NCBI RefSeq assembly: GCF_000023785.1
Contig: NC_012982.1
Coordinates: forward strand, 620,001-684,000
Reading direction: 5' to 3'
Length of the DNA: 64,000 nucleotides
Source of the DNA: Hirschia baltica ATCC 49814
GTDB lineage: Bacteria; Pseudomonadota; Alphaproteobacteria; Caulobacterales; Hyphomonadaceae
In this document: one piece after another, positions 9,022 to 19,719 of the stretch
Position numbering within the stretch: the first letter of the stretch is position 1
Layout: each line of letters starts with the position of its first letter
The notes under the pieces: model-generated
The model's database searches: none
Told to the model about the DNA's origin: nothing
What the model saw: the letters and a program-made list of their open reading frames with translations, nothing else
Position numbers and translations under genes: made by a program

Positions 9022-10374
9022 TTAGTTTGAATTTGATCCCGGCACTTTCGCCCAAAGATCATAGCAATTGGCATCCGTGATCTCTGCTTTGACAATGTCA
9101 CCGACTTCTAGGTCAGGATAATTCTCTAAGTGAACGAGGCCGTCTATTTCTGGTGCATCCGCTTTTGTGCGTCCAACAGCAGCTTCACCATTGGAATCGT
9201 CGATAATGATATCTAGGACTCGCCCGATTTGAGCTTCTGAGCGTTCATGAGAGATATCTTGCTGCAATTGCATGAAGCGGTGCCAGCGTTCTTCTTTGAC
9301 TTCTTCTGGGACGTGGTTTGGCAAATCATGTGAGACTGCACCTTTAACGTCTTCATATTTAAAGCAGCCGGCACGGTCGATTTTGGCTTCACGCATGAAG
9401 TCCATCAGCATTTCAAAATCTTCATCCGTTTCACCCGGAAAACCAACAATGAAAGTCGAGCGGATAGCGATATCTGGGACATCAATGCGCCATTGCTTGA
9501 TACGCTCTAGCACTTTGTCTTGTTTGGCTGGACGTTTCATATTGCGCAACACATTTGGAGAAGCGTGTTGGAATGGGATATCCAGATATGGCAGGATTTT
9601 CCCTTCCGCCATTAAAGGAATGACTTTGTCTACGTGTGGATATGGGTAGACATAGTGTAGACGTGTCCACATGCCCATATCGCCAAGTCCTTGACACAAA
9701 TCAAGGAAGCGCGTTTCGTATTCTTTGTCTTTCCAAGTGCGCGGCTCGTATTTTATGTCCATGCCGTAAGCGGATGTATCTTGAGAGATCACCAATAGCT
9801 CATTGACACCAGCTTTTTGCAATTGTTCTGCTTCACGAAGCACCTGATCAATCGGGCGCGATGCGAGATCGCCGCGAAGTGATGGAATAATACAAAAGCT
9901 ACAGCGGTTTGAGCACCCTTCAGAAATTTTCAAATAGGCGTAATGGCGAGGTGTCAAACGGATGCCGCTTTCCGGCACTAGGCTTTGGAAAGCATTAGGA
10001 GGTTGAGGGCAGTGTTTATGGACGGCATCCATAACTTGCTCATATTGTGCAGGCCCAGTCACAGCGAGCACATTTGAATATTGGGCTTCAATGACTTCAG
10101 GTTCTGCGCCTAGACACCCCGTTACGATAACGCGACCGTTTTCCTCTAAGGCCTCACCAATGGCTTCTAGACTTTCATCACGCGCTGAATCGAGAAACGC
10201 ACATGTGTTGACCAAGACAAGGTTGGCACCTTTGTACTCGCCAGAAATTTCGTAACCTTCAGCGCGAAGACGGGTGATAATGCGTTCAGAGTCCACGAGT
10301 GCTTTAGGGCAACCCAGAGAAACAATTCCGATTTTTGGAGCAACGCCGCGTATAGGTGCTTGTTCGGTGTTCAT
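9022..10374 (-). CDS. rimO: Ribosomal protein S12 methylthiotransferase RimO
   Basis: This radical-SAM enzyme adds a methylthio group to a conserved Asp of ribosomal protein S12. The N-terminal UPF0004 domain carries three cluster cysteines (C22, C58, C87). The radical-SAM motif is CSNRCSFC (C154, C158, C161), followed by the RimO-typical [14 protein letters not shown]-terminal TRAM domain ends the protein. At 450 residues it is normal for RimO and distinct from MiaB. It converges on the chemoreceptor gene with about 60 nt between them. Confidence 0.96.
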   Translation of the reverse strand: MNTEQAPIRGVAPKIGIVSLGCPKALVDSERIITRLRAEGYEISGEYKGANLVLVNTCAFLDSARDESLEAIGEALEENGRVIVTGCLGAEPEVIEAQYSNVLAVTGPAQYEQVMDAVHKHCPQPPNAFQSLVPESGIRLTPRHYAYLKISEGCSNRCSFCIIPSLRGDLASRPIDQVLREAEQLQKAGVNELLVISQDTSAYGMDIKYEPRTWKDKEYETRFLDLCQGLGDMGMWTRLHYVYPYPHVDKVIPLMAEGKILPYLDIPFQHASPNVLRNMKRPAKQDKVLERIKQWRIDVPDIAIRSTFIVGFPGETDEDFEMLMDFMREAKIDRAGCFKYEDVKGAVSHDLPNHVPEEVKEERWHRFMQLQQDISHERSEAQIGRVLDIIIDDSNGEAAVGRTKADAPEIDGLVHLENYPDLEVGDIVKAEITDANCYDLWAKVPGSNSN

Positions 10375-10569
10375 CTAAGTCGGTCCTTATAAGGTGTGTC
10401 GTTCGTGCGTATGTCAGCAGGTAATAAGTCTACGCGAAGGATACAACCGTGCGTAAGAGAGGGCCTTCATTAGTTGAAAACCCTATACAAGAGCAAGTGC
10501 TATCCTCAAAAGTTGAATTGAGAAAGCGCCAAGTGTGATAAAATTGTGTAGGTCAGGTGCGGGTATCGG

Positions 10570-10977
10570 CTATTTTAGGGGGTCTTCAGCGAAGGGTGTG
10601 TCAACACTGACTTCGTCTTGTTGAAGGTCTTGGTCTTGGATAGGGGCGTGCTCGCGTAGGCCCTCGCCTTCAACAAAAGCCAGACCTGCCACAATGCCGT
10701 CTCTCCAAATAACGTCACATTGACGACGTTTGCCTGCATATTGGATGCGAATTCTTTCTGGAAAGTTTTTTGCGCCCTGACAAGAAATGCGAAGTCCAGT
10801 TTCACTCACATCGTTTATGATGCAGGGCTCGCTTCCGCCACTTGGGTAATACACACGTGAATCGCGATACATGATTTCGCGGTCACCTGCGCGTAAGTCA
10901 GCCGGTTCTTCCTCAGTGATTTCTTCAATCACTTCGTTTTTCTTAGATTTGAATTTTAGAATATCCCAGATACTCAT
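10570..10977 (-). CDS. PilZ-domain protein
   Basis: This 135-residue protein has a PilZ-like core with the second half of the c-di-GMP signature, NDVSETGL, followed by the beta-barrel segment (ERIRIQYAGKRRQCDVIWRDG). The upstream arginine pair is less clear (GDREIMYRDSRV), so nucleotide binding is not assured. A basic N-terminus (FKSKKNEV) precedes an acidic stretch. It is transcribed alone on the minus strand, with nothing nearby that indicates a partner. Confidence 0.7.
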   Translation of the reverse strand: MSIWDILKFKSKKNEVIEEITEEEPADLRAGDREIMYRDSRVYYPSGGSEPCIINDVSETGLRISCQGAKNFPERIRIQYAGKRRQCDVIWRDGIVAGLAFVEGEGLREHAPIQDQDLQQDEVSVDTPFAEDPLK

Positions 10978-11233
10978 AAACTTAGAAACCGTTTCCCAAA
11001 GCGTTTAAGGTGAATTAGTGTTTTAACGTAACAGGAAAATACTTGAAAAGCAGCTAACAAAAAGTAACCACGCGCTTAAATTTATGAGTTATTTAAGTAT
11101 GTAGTGAGTTTTTATCTGCTTATATTAACTGTGAAATAGCAGTATTATCTTTGGTTTACTGTGAGTTGTTGAGTGTTGAGGTGCGGTGACGAACTTTATA
11201 CAATATTCGTCACCATATGTGCATGAAGAAATA

Positions 11234-11569
11234 TTATTGTTCAGCGTTCGCTGTTGCGATGCCTTTTTCTTCAAGATATTCGCGCAATTCACCTTGTTCG
11301 AACATATCTTTGATGATGTCACATCCGCCGACAAATTCACCTTTGACATAAAGCTGAGGAATTGTCGGCCAGTTTGAGAAGTCTTTAATTCCCTGACGAA
11401 CTTCCTGATCTTCCAATACATTGATAGAATTATACTCAACACCAAGATAGTTCAGTATTTGTGCAACTGTCGAAGAAAAACCACATTGCGGAAAAACAGG
11501 TGTGCCTTTCATGAAGAGCATGACGTCATTTGAAGTCACGGCTTTTTGTATCGTTTCTTGAGCAGTCAT
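11234..11569 (-). CDS. grxD: Monothiol glutaredoxin (CGFS type)
   Basis: The protein has 111 residues, with the CGFS active site at residues 29-32 (FPQCGFSS) and the glutathione-binding [17 protein letters not shown] segment. CGFS glutaredoxins bind [2Fe-2S] clusters together with BolA proteins and pass them to apo-proteins. A BolA gene lies just upstream on the same strand (12533-12775), with an aldo/keto reductase gene between them, so a shared transcript is likely. Confidence 0.96.
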   Translation of the reverse strand: MTAQETIQKAVTSNDVMLFMKGTPVFPQCGFSSTVAQILNYLGVEYNSINVLEDQEVRQGIKDFSNWPTIPQLYVKGEFVGGCDIIKDMFEQGELREYLEEKGIATANAEQ

Positions 11570-11619
11570 GGATTTCAGTGTCCTAGTATTTTAAAAGGTT
11601 TGTTATCTCAGAGCTAAGT

Positions 11620-12504
11620 CTATCTAGAAGGAATTTCAAGCTTATCTGAGCAAGATGCTGCATTTGAGTGTAAATGTTCAATACGTGACGTTGTAGATAG
11701 GATTATATCAGCCAACCCTGAATGTTTCACCCAGTTTAAACATTCATGTGCTGTCATTTGTTGTTTTTGAAAACCCTTACCATGAAGAACAGCGCGGGCC
11801 GAATACCACATGTCTGATGGGTTTAGGGATAAACGTATTCCTTGGGCGGCAGGAGCAAGGGCTTCGATACCAATCACTCCTAGATTTTGGATTTGTGCTT
11901 TTTCAAGTCGTTCAAGATCTTGAAATGGCAAATTTCTATGAATGGGGGCCATAATGAGATCGAATGAATTTGATGAGATGGCTTTGTCCAATTCGTGGCC
12001 TCGACCAGCAATCCCTAGATATTTGAATAGACCATCTTGTTTGAGTTTTTGTAGTTCTGCAAGTAGCTGCGGTGTGAGGTCATTTTCACTGGGACCATGC
12101 AGAAAGAAAGCATCAATATGGGGAAGGCGTGATTTGCTGTCTGACAATTGAGCGCGGAGTCCCTTGATACTAAAATCCTTCCACATTTTTCGTCCAACTC
12201 TATGGGTGCCAGCCTTTGTAATAATGAATGGGGGAGGCAAATGCTCTGTGTCGTTAGATTTTTCTAAAGCTATTTTTAGACGCTGTTCAGCGACACCATC
12301 ACCATAAAATGGTGCAGTATCAAAAACGGTAATTCCCAAGCGACGTGCTGTTCGGGTTAAATTGTTGACTTGAGCTTGGCTCACAAGAGGTGAGGCTAAC
12401 ACACCAGACACGCCAAAGCCCAAAATAGGAAGCACGGCACCCGTGGCCCCTAATGCACGCATTGGAAGCTGGGGAGGGTGAGATGACGATAAATGTTTCC
12501 CCAT
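11620..12504 (-). CDS. Aldo/keto reductase
   Basis: This 294-residue TIM-barrel oxidoreductase has the expected Asp-Tyr-Lys-His set: FDTAPFYGDG (Asp, Tyr), IITKAG (Lys) and AFFLHGPS (His). The N-terminus LGATGAVLPILGFG and the Y/G-rich FYGDGVAEQRL place it near the D-threo-aldose/pyridoxal dehydrogenase-like branch, but I cannot name the substrate. It lies 28 nt downstream of bolA and 50 nt upstream of grxD on the same strand. This position between two iron-sulfur assembly partners is unusual. Confidence 0.88.
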   Translation of the reverse strand: MGKHLSSSHPPQLPMRALGATGAVLPILGFGVSGVLASPLVSQAQVNNLTRTARRLGITVFDTAPFYGDGVAEQRLKIALEKSNDTEHLPPPFIITKAGTHRVGRKMWKDFSIKGLRAQLSDSKSRLPHIDAFFLHGPSENDLTPQLLAELQKLKQDGLFKYLGIAGRGHELDKAISSNSFDLIMAPIHRNLPFQDLERLEKAQIQNLGVIGIEALAPAAQGIRLSLNPSDMWYSARAVLHGKGFQKQQMTAHECLNWVKHSGLADIILSTTSRIEHLHSNAASCSDKLEIPSR

Positions 12505-12532
12505 ATTCAGAGGCCTATCTAAATGGGATTAT

Positions 12533-12775
12533 TTACTTGGGAGCCCGTGTTTTGAGTGCGAGAGCGTGCAATTGCCCATCAGCGCCATCCATAGCACCTT
12601 TTAGCGAAGCATATACCATCTGGTGCTGTGCGACCCGTGTTTTTCCTTTAAATTGCTCTGAAACGATTTCTGCCTGCCAGTGATTATTGTCACCTGCAAG
12701 ATCGGTTAGGATGATTTCGGCATCAGGAAAGCCATCACGTAGGTGGGAAAGAAGGTCATCATGAGACATTGCCAT
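12533..12775 (-). CDS. bolA: BolA-family protein
   Basis: This 80-residue protein has the BolA fold: the helix MSHDDLLSHLRDGFPDAEI, then the AGDNNHWQAEIVSEQFKGK region containing the variable His loop, and FKGKTRVAQHQMVYASL near the end. BolA proteins partner with CGFS glutaredoxins through a bridging iron-sulfur cluster, and grxD lies two genes downstream. The short form resembles the BolA1/IbaG subgroup more than E. coli BolA. Confidence 0.9.
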   Translation of the reverse strand: MAMSHDDLLSHLRDGFPDAEIILTDLAGDNNHWQAEIVSEQFKGKTRVAQHQMVYASLKGAMDGADGQLHALALKTRAPK

Positions 12776-12994
12776 TGCTGAGGCTTTCTGAATTTAGGAA
12801 TATACGTCTGAACACAAATTATGCCCTATATCTAGGGGGAGGCTATATGTAGATGCAAGTAGCGAAGCTACATATTTGATAGTTTATATCAAGTTCGAGC
12901 ATTAGATATTTTGAGAGCTCACGCCACGGCACGGCTTGTGACTGTTATGAATACGCATACAGTTTGACCTTTGGATATAATATGGAGGTCAGCC

Positions 12995-13285
12995 ATGATC
13001 GGCGTTACAGCTAAACTAGAAATTCAAGATGGAAAACAAGAAGAATTTGAAGCCATAGCCAAAGAGCTAGTCGCAAAAGTAAATGCGAATGAAGAAGGCT
13101 GTCTAATGTATCAATTATTTAAAACGCAAAATTCAAAAACCAGTTATGTGTTTATGGAACAGTATAATTCTATAGACGCTATTATTACGCATGGGAAAAC
13201 GGAATATTTCCAAGCGGCTCAACAAAAATTGGGTGGATGCCTCGCAGGTGCTCCAGTTATAGAGATGCATGATTTGATTGGATGA
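12995..13285 (+). CDS. ABM-domain (YgiN-like) putative quinol monooxygenase
   Basis: This 96-residue antibiotic-biosynthesis-monooxygenase-fold protein has the usual EGCLMYQLFKTQ segment and an EQYNSIDAIITHGKT region with the conserved His. Family members are small dimeric proteins that oxidise quinols or degrade haem, but many have no known activity. The start at 12995 is chosen because GGAGG (12984-12988) is 6 nt upstream. A strong terminator follows. Confidence 0.82.
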   Translation: MIGVTAKLEIQDGKQEEFEAIAKELVAKVNANEEGCLMYQLFKTQNSKTSYVFMEQYNSIDAIITHGKTEYFQAAQQKLGGCLAGAPVIEMHDLIG

Positions 13286-13335
13286 TGCTTTGTGTCTTAG
13301 ACCAAGACAGCTCTCAATAAATATCTAATCTATGT

Positions 13336-13370
13336 AAAAACAGGAGCCGATATTCTCGGCTCCTGTTTTT
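13336..13370. terminator. Bidirectional intrinsic terminator
   Basis: A 10-bp perfect stem (13341-13350 with 13356-13365) with a 5-nt loop is flanked by A5 on the left and T5 on the right. It can end both the monooxygenase transcript and the convergent peptidase transcript. Confidence 0.93.
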
Positions 13371-13379
13371 GGTTTTATA

Positions 13380-15233
13380 TTATTTCCAACCGCAAGCGCG
13401 GCCTTCGTTTTCTTCTTTCAGATATGTCATCAATGGATCGAAATATTCGATGATGGCAGAACCATCCATTTCGCGTGTGCCGGTGAAGGCTTCAAGCGCA
13501 TCTGGCCAAGGTTTGGATGCACCCATTTCCATCATTGCATTGAATTTTTCACCCACTTCTTTGTTGTTATAGATTGAACAACGGTGAAGCGGGCCTTCCC
13601 ATCCAGACATTTCACAAGCAGCTTTGTGGAATTGGAACTGCATCACAAATGAGAGGAAATAACGCAAATATGGCGTGTTGCCTGGAATGTGGTATTTCGC
13701 ACCAGGATCGAATGCGTCAGATGCACGCTCTACTGGCGGGGTTATGCCTTGGTATTGCTGGCGCAATTTTACCCATGAATCATTGTATTCTTCTGGTGTT
13801 GTCTCGCCCCGGAAAACTTCCCAGCGCCATTTATCAACCATCAATCCGAAGGGCAGGAATGCGATTTTATCTAGCGCTTGGTTCATCAACAAACCGGTGT
13901 CGGCTGAAGCGTCGGGAATTTCACTCTCTTCAATCAGGCCGATATCTTTTAGATAAGACGGCGTGATGGAAAGTGCGAGGAAATCACCAATTGCTTCATG
14001 GAAACCGTCGTGCGCACCTCCTTGGTGAAGGGTTGATTGGTTTTTATAGGCACGTTGGTAATAATTGTGGCCTAGCTCGTGGTGCACAGTTTGGAAATCT
14101 TCAGCATTCACCTGTGTACACATTTTTATGCGGATATCGTCTTTGCTATCAAGATCCCATGCTGAAGCATGACACACAACTTCGCGATCGCGTGGGCGAG
14201 TGATTTGTGAGCGTTCCCAGAAAGTTTCTGGAAGTTCTTCTAGGCCAAGGGATGTGAAGAAGTTTTCGGCAGTTTCGACCATTTTTAATGGCGTGTAGCC
14301 TTTTTCTTCTAGTTTTGTTGTCACATCGTAGGAAGGACCAGATGTTTCAGGACCAACGATATCATAAATGTTTGACCATTGCTGTGCCCACATATTCCCA
14401 AGCAGGTCTGCACGGATGAAACCGTCTGCTGGTTGAACGTCATCACCGTATTTTTCATTCAGATCAGCTCGAACTTTACAGTGGAGTTGGTCATAAAGTG
14501 GCTCAACTTGCGTCCAGAGGCGCTCAACTTCTTTTTCCATATCGGCGGAAGGCATATCATAATTTGCCAGCCACATGTCAGCTGTGTCGCTGAAGCCAAG
14601 TTCACGCGCACCCTCATTGGCAATTTCTACCATGCGTGCATATTCACTTTTCATGGGTTTAGAAATTTCGCGCCATCCGGCCCATACAGTTGCGAGTTCT
14701 TCTGGGTCGCGACTTTCAGCGATGATGTTTGAAAGCTGTGTTAGGTTTAGTTTTTCACCATTATGTTCAAAAGTGCCTGTAGAGTATGTACTTTCGAGAT
14801 TTGTTGTAATGTTGGCAAGCTCATCAGCGACACCATCGGTTGAAGGTGCTGGGATCGTGATGCCAGCTTTCAAGATGGACATTTTGCGCGCTAGCTCGTC
14901 AGGTAAATCCAGATCCTCGTATTTCTTTGTGCCGTTCGCGAGGCGCACTGCCATTTGAGTGTATTTTGCGCCAACTTTGGAAACGAGCCAATTGGTATCG
15001 AAATTGATGTTAGTGGCTTGTAGCCAGTAAACGCGGGCAGCATATTCACCCATTTCAGTAAGCTCTGCTTCTGCGGCTGTGATAAATGTTTCTGCATCTT
15101 CGACAGTTAAAACAGGCGCTGCCACACTTGCTGCTGGTGCTTCGGCAACCGCTTCTGTTTTTTGCCAAGGCATTTGCGAAGACGCGCAAGCTGCGACTAA
15201 TAATGCTGCACTTCCAAGAAGAATTTTTTTCAT
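13380..15233 (-). CDS. M2-family (ACE-like) peptidyl-dipeptidase, lipoprotein
   Basis: This 617-residue zinc peptidase is homologous to angiotensin-converting enzyme. The zinc site is HELGH (residues 385-389), followed by GGAHDGFHEAIGD, which supplies the third ligand. The N-terminus is a lipoprotein signal (LLVAACASS), so it should be anchored in the envelope and trim C-terminal dipeptides from periplasmic peptides. The ATG at 15233 is preferred over one 18 nt upstream because GGGGA sits 8 nt before it and the signal peptide then begins MKK. It is transcribed alone. Confidence 0.93.
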   Translation of the reverse strand: MKKILLGSAALLVAACASSQMPWQKTEAVAEAPAASVAAPVLTVEDAETFITAAEAELTEMGEYAARVYWLQATNINFDTNWLVSKVGAKYTQMAVRLANGTKKYEDLDLPDELARKMSILKAGITIPAPSTDGVADELANITTNLESTYSTGTFEHNGEKLNLTQLSNIIAESRDPEELATVWAGWREISKPMKSEYARMVEIANEGARELGFSDTADMWLANYDMPSADMEKEVERLWTQVEPLYDQLHCKVRADLNEKYGDDVQPADGFIRADLLGNMWAQQWSNIYDIVGPETSGPSYDVTTKLEEKGYTPLKMVETAENFFTSLGLEELPETFWERSQITRPRDREVVCHASAWDLDSKDDIRIKMCTQVNAEDFQTVHHELGHNYYQRAYKNQSTLHQGGAHDGFHEAIGDFLALSITPSYLKDIGLIEESEIPDASADTGLLMNQALDKIAFLPFGLMVDKWRWEVFRGETTPEEYNDSWVKLRQQYQGITPPVERASDAFDPGAKYHIPGNTPYLRYFLSFVMQFQFHKAACEMSGWEGPLHRCSIYNNKEVGEKFNAMMEMGASKPWPDALEAFTGTREMDGSAIIEYFDPLMTYLKEENEGRACGWK

Positions 15234-15555
15234 GTGATTTTCCCCGATCAAACCATTAACAGGCGATTTCTAAAGGTAAGAGAGACTTTTGGTGCGGATG
15301 GGTCAAGAGTTTGATTTTGAATTAGTCGTTTTGGCCCAAAGTTGCGCACAATTGTATAATATGGGCAGTAAATTTGTCAATTTAGGGTAACGCGCAGATT
15401 TTTTTGCTCTCAGTATTGGCTGCTTGAAAATCAAATCATATAAAAATAAATCGCTTATATCTCTTGAAACCTCATCTTTGAATAGTAACTATAGAAAATG
15501 AAGTTTGTCCTGTGCGCAATGTACATAATCGGGCAAATGCAAGAGGGAACGAAAA
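15234..15555. other. Divergent intergenic region, no gene seen
   Basis: About 320 AT-rich nucleotides lie between the M2 peptidase and the DUF1993 gene, which point away from each other. No hairpin, repeat or ORF stood out. Confidence 0.45.
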
Positions 15556-16080
15556 ATGAGTTTAACGATTTCACAGGTGCTGAAAACAACAACAGCACAG
15601 ACATTAGGTGCACTAAAAGGTGTGTTGGCCAAAGGTCAGGCCCATGCTGAAGCTATTGGTGTTGAAGAGAGTGTTTTTCTGAATGCGCGTCTAGCTCCCG
15701 ATATGTTCCCGCTTGTACGTCAGGTGCAGATAGCAACTGATATGTCAGCACGTGGAGCATCACGTTTGGCAGGTCGTGATATGCCGAGCTTTCCTGACAC
15801 TGAAACAACTTTTGCAGAGTTGATCGAACGTTGTGACAATGCGATTGCGCATATTTTGGGGACATCTGATGATGCGATAAATGCCAATGCAGATACGGTT
15901 TTGGAAATTCCTGCAGGAAAGGACCAAACTATGCCGATGACGGGAACAGCATATACATTGTCGTTTATCGTCACGAATTTGAATTTTCATGCGACAACCG
16001 CCTATGGATTGCTACGCAGCCAAGGTGTAGCGATTGGAAAGCGTGACTATCTCATGCCGCCAGGTGCTGAGGCGTTATAG
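15556..16080 (+). CDS. DUF1993-family protein
   Basis: This 174-residue protein matches the DUF1993 family, which is predicted to adopt a DinB-like four-helix bundle. Recognisable elements are ARLAPDMFPLVRQVQIATDM, the FAELIERCDNAI helix, and the C-terminal FHATTAYGLLRSQGV with a conserved His followed by GKRDYL. No activity is established for the family; the His residues could bind metal. GAGGGAACG precedes the ATG. An intrinsic terminator follows, so it is a single-gene unit. Confidence 0.82.
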   Translation: MSLTISQVLKTTTAQTLGALKGVLAKGQAHAEAIGVEESVFLNARLAPDMFPLVRQVQIATDMSARGASRLAGRDMPSFPDTETTFAELIERCDNAIAHILGTSDDAINANADTVLEIPAGKDQTMPMTGTAYTLSFIVTNLNFHATTAYGLLRSQGVAIGKRDYLMPPGAEAL

Positions 16081-16102
16081 ACGCAGGATTTATTATCAGA
16101 AG

Positions 16103-16134
16103 AAGCGGTGTCTGAGATCTCAGATGCCGCTTTT
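16103..16134 (+). terminator. Intrinsic terminator of the DUF1993 gene
   Basis: The stem has two parts (16103-16108 with 16127-16132, and 16111-16115 with 16120-16124) separated by a small internal loop, with a GATC loop, and ends in T4. Confidence 0.75.
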
Positions 16135-17206
16135 ATGTTGTGAATGCACGTTTTAATGCATCACGCTTGGCACTGTTAAAGGTTTGTCCCAATCGCGTGT
16201 TTGCTGCGATATTATCAAAGGCATGAAAGCCGCCCGGAGATACATATAATTCTGTTTCAACACCGGCTTTGATAAGTGCTTTTGCATAAGCGATGTTTTC
16301 TTCTGCAAATAAATCAACTGATCCTGTGCCGATAAAGGTTGGTGGCAGTCCTTTGAGGTCTGTTCTTCTGGCTGGTACACCTGCAATTGGTACGTTTTTT
16401 CCGCCAGCTGGTACGCCTAGAAAAGACGTCCATCCAAAATTGTTTTCAGCTTCTGACCAAACAATTCCGCCGCGCCCAAGATTCGGGCTGTAATTTGTAC
16501 CAGTGCGGTCATCTAACATTGGATAAATCAAGCATTGGAAGCATAAAGGCACTTCACCGCGATCACGCGCTGCGAGCGCGAGTAGGGCTGAATGCCCGCC
16601 GCCAGCACTACCGCCCATAACAGCTATACGATTGCGATCAATGCCAAGTTGATCAGCGTTTTTAAAGGTCCATAATAACGCCGAATAATTATCGTTCACA
16701 GACCCTTCAAATGTAGTTTCAGGTGCTAGGCGATATTCAGGTGCAATGACTACGCAGCCGAAGTCTTTCACTAGGGAATTGAAACGCTTTATCAAGCCTT
16801 TGGAGTGGCCTGAAACATACCCACCCCCATGCATATAAATGATGGCTGGTTTAGGGCCTTGTGTATCATCATAAACTATATGGATTGGGACATCGGGGCC
16901 ATTTGCAACACCGGGAATTAGTTTAACATCATATCCGGGGGATTGACTGGGCTGTATTGTCTCAAGCCAGCTCATATCGCCGCGTTTTTCCATTAAGGTT
17001 GCAGCAGAAACACGACTACGCTCACCGCTTTCGTATTTATCAAGAAAACTCTTCGCGATTGGGCGTAGTTCTGGATCAATGCTGGCCAGTAAGGTGGATG
17101 CAGATTGAGGCGGCGCTAATGATGGATTTGAAATGCAGCCGCTAAGAGTTGATCCTGCTAGGCCCAATGCTCCTGCGGATAGTAAGTCGCGTCTATTCAA
17201 TGCCAT
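16133..17206 (-). CDS. Alpha/beta-hydrolase esterase of the hormone-sensitive-lipase type, Tat lipoprotein
   Basis: The oxyanion motif HGGGYVSGH and the nucleophile elbow GGSAGGG mark the HSL-type esterase/lipase family. The N-terminus has a twin-arginine motif (NRRDLL), a hydrophobic stretch and a lipobox (LSGC), which implies Tat export followed by lipid anchoring. The ATG at 17206 is preferred over one 36 nt upstream because GGGGAAG precedes it and it starts the signal peptide cleanly. The catalytic His is probably in GGFHAFDN near the end. The substrate is unknown. Confidence 0.87.
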   Translation of the reverse strand: MALNRRDLLSAGALGLAGSTLSGCISNPSLAPPQSASTLLASIDPELRPIAKSFLDKYESGERSRVSAATLMEKRGDMSWLETIQPSQSPGYDVKLIPGVANGPDVPIHIVYDDTQGPKPAIIYMHGGGYVSGHSKGLIKRFNSLVKDFGCVVIAPEYRLAPETTFEGSVNDNYSALLWTFKNADQLGIDRNRIAVMGGSAGGGHSALLALAARDRGEVPLCFQCLIYPMLDDRTGTNYSPNLGRGGIVWSEAENNFGWTSFLGVPAGGKNVPIAGVPARRTDLKGLPPTFIGTGSVDLFAEENIAYAKALIKAGVETELYVSPGGFHAFDNIAANTRLGQTFNSAKRDALKRAFTT

Positions 17207-17290
17207 GTCTATATCTTCCCCAATTTGTGTCACCGGTGTCATTGGGTAGGATGGCTGACTTTGCCAAACAAGGGAAGACCAGAATTTACC

Positions 17291-19561
17291 TTAGTTTAGA
17301 CTAGCCATATATTCCGGCATCCAGCCCTCATGAGCTGCGCGTAGATCTGCAAGAGATACGGATTGATCGCCAAGCTGTACGCTATCTCCGCCAAATTGGC
17401 CGATAGGCGTTAGGGGGATGTTGGCATCTAGTGCTTTGGCCATAACATCAGGCACATTGCCTGGTGAAATTGCCAATAAATAGCGTCCCTGATCTTCACC
17501 AAAATAATGCGCTAAAAGATCAATATCTTCTTCCAGCATGGCATTATTAAGGGCGACACCTACACCGCAGCCAAGCCCCATTTCAGCGGCAGCACATGCA
17601 AGGCCGCCATCAGAAATATCATGACATGCAGTTACGAGGCGGGCTTTGATAAGTGTACGTACAAATTCACCGCGACGCTTTTCTGTTGCTAGATCAACAG
17701 GTGGTGGCGGGCCTTCTTCGCGGCCTATTATTTCACGTAAATACAGGCTGGCATTAAGGTGTGTGCCAACATCACCAATCATCATCAACACATCGCCTAG
17801 GCGTGCTTTAGTCGCTGTTGTGGTTTGTCCAATGTTTTTGACAAGACCAATACCGCCGCAAACAGGCGTTGGTGGAATGGCGACGCCGTCTGTCTGGTTG
17901 TTCAGGGATACATTTCCAGAGACGACAGGGAAATCTAACTCTTTACAGGCTGCAGCCATGCCTTCGATTGCTTTGACGATATAGCCCATTGTATCTGGTT
18001 TATTCGGGCTACCAAAGTTTAGATTGTTTGTGATGGCAATTGGTTCTGCACCGACAGAAGATAGGTTTCTATAGGCTTCAGCGACGGCTTGCTTACCGCC
18101 TTCAAATGGATCTGCTGCCACATATTGAGGGTTACAGTCTGAACAGATGGCAAGGGCTTTATCCGTGCCGTGCACGCGCACAAGAGCTGCATCTCCACCA
18201 GATTCAGAGGAATCAACAGTGTCGCCCATGACATGACGATCATATTGTTCCCAGATCCAGCGTTTGGATGCCATGTTTGGCAAAGCAAGCATGGCCTTTA
18301 ATGTATCTGCGTAGCTTGCAGGTGTAGGGATATCTGCCCGTGGAACTGGTGTTGCCGCTTGTGGTTCATTCCAAGGAAGATCGTATTTAGGAGCATCTTC
18401 TGCCAATGGTGGCACGGGGATATCACAAACAACTTCACCAAATTGAGTGAGGACAAAGCGGCCTGTATCTGTTGTTTTTCCGATGACTTCAGCGTCTAGA
18501 TCCCATTTGTCAAAAATGGCTTTGGCAACATCTTCGCGGCCCGGTTTTAGAATCATCAACATGCGTTCTTGTGATTCAGAAAGCATAATCTCAAACGCGG
18601 TCATGTTTGTTTCACGCTGAGGCACTGCATCCATATCCATTTCGATACCGATGCCACCTTTATCGGCGATCTCAACAGCAGATGAAGTTAGACCTGCAGC
18701 TCCCATATCTTGAATAGATTCAATGGCATCAGTTGCCATTAATTCAAGACAGGCTTCGATAAGAAGCTTTTCAGTGAAGGGGGCACCCACTTGAACTGTT
18801 GGGCGCTTTTCTTCATCACCCTCTGCAAATTCTGCGGACGACATGGATGCGCCGCCAATTCCGTCGCGGCCAGTTTTGGCACCAACATACATAACAGAGC
18901 GGCCGGGGACCGCGCCTTTAGCGTAGAAAATCTTGTCTTGGTCAGCTAGGCCAACAGCCATCGCATTGACGAGGATATTGCCATTATAGCCTTTGTGGAA
19001 TTGGGTTTCACCGGCAACAGTTGGTACACCTACACAATTTCCATAACCACCAATACCTGCAACTACACCTTCAACAAGAGAGCGTGTTTTAGGGTGTGTT
19101 GGTTCACCAAAACGAAGTGCATTTACAAGCGCAACAGGGCGCGCACCCATGGTGAAGACATCACGCAAGATACCGCCGACACCTGTGGCAGCACCTTGAT
19201 AAGGTTCAATAAATGAAGGGTGGTTGTGGCTTTCCATCTTGAAGATACATGCCTGACCATCATCAATATCAACAACACCAGCATTCTCACCGGGACCTTG
19301 AATAACGCGATCACCTTTGGTTGGGAATTTGGCCAAATGCATACGGGATGATTTGTATGAGCAATGCTCCGACCACATCTCACCGATCACACCAAGTTCT
19401 ACGCGATTTGGTGCACGACCTAATCGATCCAGCAGAACTTTATACTCTTCAGCATTAACACCACGATCAGCAGCATCTTGTTCATTTTGAACAGCTGTCA
19501 TCGCTTCAAGGATTTTCAACTGAATGTCGCGGGCGGGGAGTTTTTGTGTGATATCGTTCAT
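17291..19561 (-). CDS. purL: Phosphoribosylformylglycinamidine synthase subunit PurL
   Basis: PurL converts FGAR to FGAM with ATP and ammonia, the fourth step of purine synthesis. At 756 residues it is the short, PurS/PurQ-dependent form, and both partners are encoded nearby (21508-21750 and 20788-21462). Visible hallmarks are [12 protein letters not shown], the [10 protein letters not shown] region, SHNHPS, and the second AIRS-like half containing GNVSLNNQT and CHDISDGGL. The same strand and order with purC-purS-purQ is typical of alphaproteobacteria, although two other genes intervene here. Confidence 0.98.
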   Translation of the reverse strand: MNDITQKLPARDIQLKILEAMTAVQNEQDAADRGVNAEEYKVLLDRLGRAPNRVELGVIGEMWSEHCSYKSSRMHLAKFPTKGDRVIQGPGENAGVVDIDDGQACIFKMESHNHPSFIEPYQGAATGVGGILRDVFTMGARPVALVNALRFGEPTHPKTRSLVEGVVAGIGGYGNCVGVPTVAGETQFHKGYNGNILVNAMAVGLADQDKIFYAKGAVPGRSVMYVGAKTGRDGIGGASMSSAEFAEGDEEKRPTVQVGAPFTEKLLIEACLELMATDAIESIQDMGAAGLTSSAVEIADKGGIGIEMDMDAVPQRETNMTAFEIMLSESQERMLMILKPGREDVAKAIFDKWDLDAEVIGKTTDTGRFVLTQFGEVVCDIPVPPLAEDAPKYDLPWNEPQAATPVPRADIPTPASYADTLKAMLALPNMASKRWIWEQYDRHVMGDTVDSSESGGDAALVRVHGTDKALAICSDCNPQYVAADPFEGGKQAVAEAYRNLSSVGAEPIAITNNLNFGSPNKPDTMGYIVKAIEGMAAACKELDFPVVSGNVSLNNQTDGVAIPPTPVCGGIGLVKNIGQTTTATKARLGDVLMMIGDVGTHLNASLYLREIIGREEGPPPPVDLATEKRRGEFVRTLIKARLVTACHDISDGGLACAAAEMGLGCGVGVALNNAMLEEDIDLLAHYFGEDQGRYLLAISPGNVPDVMAKALDANIPLTPIGQFGGDSVQLGDQSVSLADLRAAHEGWMPEYMASLN

Positions 19562-19719
19562 GACGCGCCATTTAGCATTAACTGGCCGAACGCGCTAGCC
19601 ATTCAAGGGCGTGATTTGCAACAAAAATGACCTTGGCGTTTGGCTTTGAATACCGCTTGCTGTAGGAAACACTTTTTTGGATTGCATCAAGTCTTCCATT
19701 CGACAAAATAGGAGACCTT

